DNA of 57,042 nucleotides from Desulfuromonadaceae bacterium (GTDB lineage Bacteria; Desulfobacterota; Desulfuromonadia; Desulfuromonadales; Desulfuromonadaceae), in assembly GCA_016936455.1 (NCBI GenBank), contig JAFGXV010000048.1, positions 1 to 57,042 on the forward strand, written 5' to 3'. Each line of letters opens with the position of its first letter. The first letter of the stretch is position 1. Made by a program: the position numbers and the translations under genes. Below are positions 55,756 through 57,042 of the stretch, one piece after another. Under the pieces are notes generated by a model, which was not told where the DNA came from, searched no databases, and worked only from the letters and a program-made list of their open reading frames with translations.

Positions 55756-56505
55756 ATGAAATACCGCGTACTGCTTATTCTGGTTGCCCTGCTGTCGACG
55801 ACAGCCTGCAGCACAACCCCGGCACCGAAAGAAGAGGCCAAAAACGCCCTCTATTATTTTCAGCAGGGTGAAATCGCGTATGAAGATCAGGATTACGAGC
55901 AGGCGATTGAGAACTGGCAAAAGGTGCGCGACAGCTTTCAGTCTCCTGAATTAACCACTCTGGCTGAACTGAAAATTGCCGACGTCCAGTACGAGAAGGG
56001 GCAGACCATCGAAGCCATTGCCGCCTACGAGGATTTTCTCAAGCAGCACCCGGAACACGCCCGGACGGGTGAGGTTCTCCTGCGATTGGGCCAACTCCAT
56101 TTTGGCGAAATGTTGTCGGAAGACCGCGACCAGACGGCAACCCGCAACGCACTGGCCAGCTTGAAACAATTAAAAGACAACTATCCGGCCTATAATCAGC
56201 AGGGAGAGGTCGATCAACTGATTCAGCAATGCCGTGATCGGCTTGCCGCCAATGAGCGCTACATCGGCCAGTTTTACCTCAAAAATAAACGCTATGATGC
56301 GGCAATCAACCGTCTCAAGGAGATCCCGGCAAACTATCCGGAATTTCCTGAAATGAATAGTGTTCTTTTCTCGCTGGCCAAAGCCTATACCCTGTCTGGA
56401 CAAAATGACAAAGCTACGCCCTTGTTCAACCTGCTTGAACGAGCCTTTCAGGATGCCGATCTGCGCGACGAACTGACGGAGTTCCGCCAGGAGCACCAGA
56501 TTTAG
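55756..56505 (+). CDS. bamD: Outer-membrane protein assembly lipoprotein BamD
   Basis: The 249-residue protein has a lipoprotein signal with lipobox LSTTAC, making Cys18 the acylated residue. It continues with tetratricopeptide-like helical repeats (ALYYFQQGEIAYEDQDYEQAIENWQKV and later RYDAAINRLKEIPANYPEF). The segments DRDQTATRNALASLKQLKDNYP and CRDRLAANERYIGQFYLKNKRY align well with E. coli BamD. It helps BamA insert barrels. AGGA stands 8 nt before ATG 55756. A terminator follows. Confidence 0.9.
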   Translation: MKYRVLLILVALLSTTACSTTPAPKEEAKNALYYFQQGEIAYEDQDYEQAIENWQKVRDSFQSPELTTLAELKIADVQYEKGQTIEAIAAYEDFLKQHPEHARTGEVLLRLGQLHFGEMLSEDRDQTATRNALASLKQLKDNYPAYNQQGEVDQLIQQCRDRLAANERYIGQFYLKNKRYDAAINRLKEIPANYPEFPEMNSVLFSLAKAYTLSGQNDKATPLFNLLERAFQDADLRDELTEFRQEHQI

Positions 56506-56541
56506 CCTTTAGCGTCACCGTCCGCTATCGAGCAACTTTAC

Positions 56542-56578
56542 AGGCCTGTCGGCGACCCTCGCGACAGGCCTTTTTATT
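56542..56578 (+). terminator. Rho-independent terminator after bamD
   Basis: AGGCCTGTCG (56542-56551) pairs with CGACAGGCCT (56562-56571), followed by TTTTATTG. It lies 37 nt after the bamD stop and probably ends the rpoH-bamD unit. Confidence 0.88.
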
Positions 56579-56990
56579 GTTCTGAAACAACGTTATCCCC
56601 GCCCCCATCCTGCGGGAGCCTCAAACAGGATATTTCAACGACCGAACCAACCAGCGTTGCTGGCAACGCAGCCCTAACCACCACAACAACAAACCACTGT
56701 TTTGGCAAAATAAGGTATGCCACATTAACAGCCCGGCAACGGTAACGCAGAACGCCAAAACCGGAGCGAATATTCGTTTGTCGTTAATAAAAAAATACGA
56801 GTTTTATTTTTATTAAGGGTAAATCGAACCACGACCAAAGGAAACCTTAATCTCAACACCAGCTTTCCCAAGGAAACGTGTCAAACTCGCCCCTTAAGTA
56901 ACTTATGTTATTGAAAAATAAAAGAAGTTCCACTATTTTGCCCGCTCGGCAGACCGCACCCAATTCAGCGCAGAGTTTTCCAGATTTCGC
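56579..56990. other. Gene-free stretch after bamD, AT-rich toward its end
   Basis: No open frame with coding character is visible here. It contains a 7-bp stem GCGTTGC-TG-GCAACGC at 56654-56669 and an AT-rich inverted repeat (TTAATAAAAA at 56784-56793, TTTTTATTAA at 56807-56816). Base composition becomes AT-rich after about 56770, which suits an upstream regulatory region for the promoter at 56991. No tRNA or rRNA sequence was recognised. Confidence 0.5.
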
Positions 56991-57019
56991 TTGACAGGTT
57001 TTACCACATATATTATACG
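56991..57019 (+). promoter_or_regulatory. Strong promoter-like sequence at the window edge
   Basis: A perfect -35 TTGACA (56991-56996) is followed at 17 nt by TATACG (57014-57019) within the AT-rich run ATATATTATACGATA. It would start a transcript leaving the window to the right. The AT-rich upstream DNA suggests a highly expressed gene, perhaps stable RNA (inference). Confidence 0.6.
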
Positions 57020-57042
57020 ATACAGCTCAAACAGGGTTCTAA

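Overview
This is a chromosomal window of about 57 kb from a Gram-negative bacterium, most likely a Desulfuromonadia/Pelobacter-Geobacter type deltaproteobacterium (inference from gene content and order; no database search was possible). The clues are the order lysS-lolC/E-lolD-bamA-skp-lpxD-fabZ-lpxA-lpxB-msbA, the block phoH-pgpH-ybeY-corC-lnt, a four-subunit Na+-pumping acyl-CoA decarboxylase typical of anaerobes, and a CIRCE element in front of rpoH. Nearly all of it is dense, ordinary, well-kept coding sequence. I see no prophage, insertion sequence, CRISPR array, rRNA or tRNA gene.

Layout. 1-11.4 kb (minus strand): lipid A synthesis and outer-membrane biogenesis (msbA start, lpxB, lpxA, fabZ, lpxD, skp, bamA, lolD, lolC/E), then lysS and prfB, the latter with a programmed +1 frameshift. 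11.6-12.3 kb (plus): a MntA/HepT toxin-antitoxin pair wedged between prfB and tex. 12.3-20.7 kb (minus): tex, lnt, corC, ybeY, pgpH, phoH, covering lipoprotein acylation, ribosome quality and c-di-AMP turnover. 21-23.5 kb (plus): eno and a lone cheV. 23.5-27 kb (minus): galE, a sugar nucleotidyltransferase and manC, which supply sugar nucleotides for surface polysaccharide. 27.2-31.1 kb (plus): a small ABM-domain protein and the decarboxylase subunits mmdA, mmdD, mmdC and mmdB. 31.2-35 kb (minus): monomeric NADP isocitrate dehydrogenase and purB. 35.2-39.6 kb: an AsmA-like protein, a HIT protein, an aldehyde dehydrogenase, a rhomboid protease and a YbaK-type deacylase. 39.7-43.4 kb (plus): a MoxR-DUF58-transglutaminase operon. 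43.5-48.3 kb: an LbtU-type porin behind a Fur-box promoter, a divergent sirtuin, YihY, a patatin and SlyX. 48.4-53.8 kb (plus): EVE protein, RND adaptor, RND permease and a small secreted protein. 53.8-54.5 kb (minus): DUF190 and the fluoride channel CrcB. 54.7-56.5 kb (plus): rpoH behind CIRCE, then bamD. The last 540 bases hold a terminator, an AT-rich stretch and a strong promoter-like sequence reading out of the window.

How the genes fit together. An unusual share of the window serves the cell envelope: lipid A (lpxD, fabZ, lpxA, lpxB, msbA), outer-membrane protein assembly (skp, bamA, bamD), lipoprotein maturation and transport (lnt, lolC/E, lolD) and sugar nucleotides. The decarboxylase points to fermentative or propionate/succinate energy conservation through a sodium gradient. 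Regulation readable in the DNA includes HrcA/CIRCE on rpoH, a Fur box laid over the promoter of the LbtU-type porin, and RF2 autoregulation. No wholly new system is evident. The points most worth following are the apparent non-canonical start of the DUF58 gene, the missing lpxI in the lipid A cluster, the Fur-controlled orphan porin, the ABM-decarboxylase linkage and the EVE-RND coupling.
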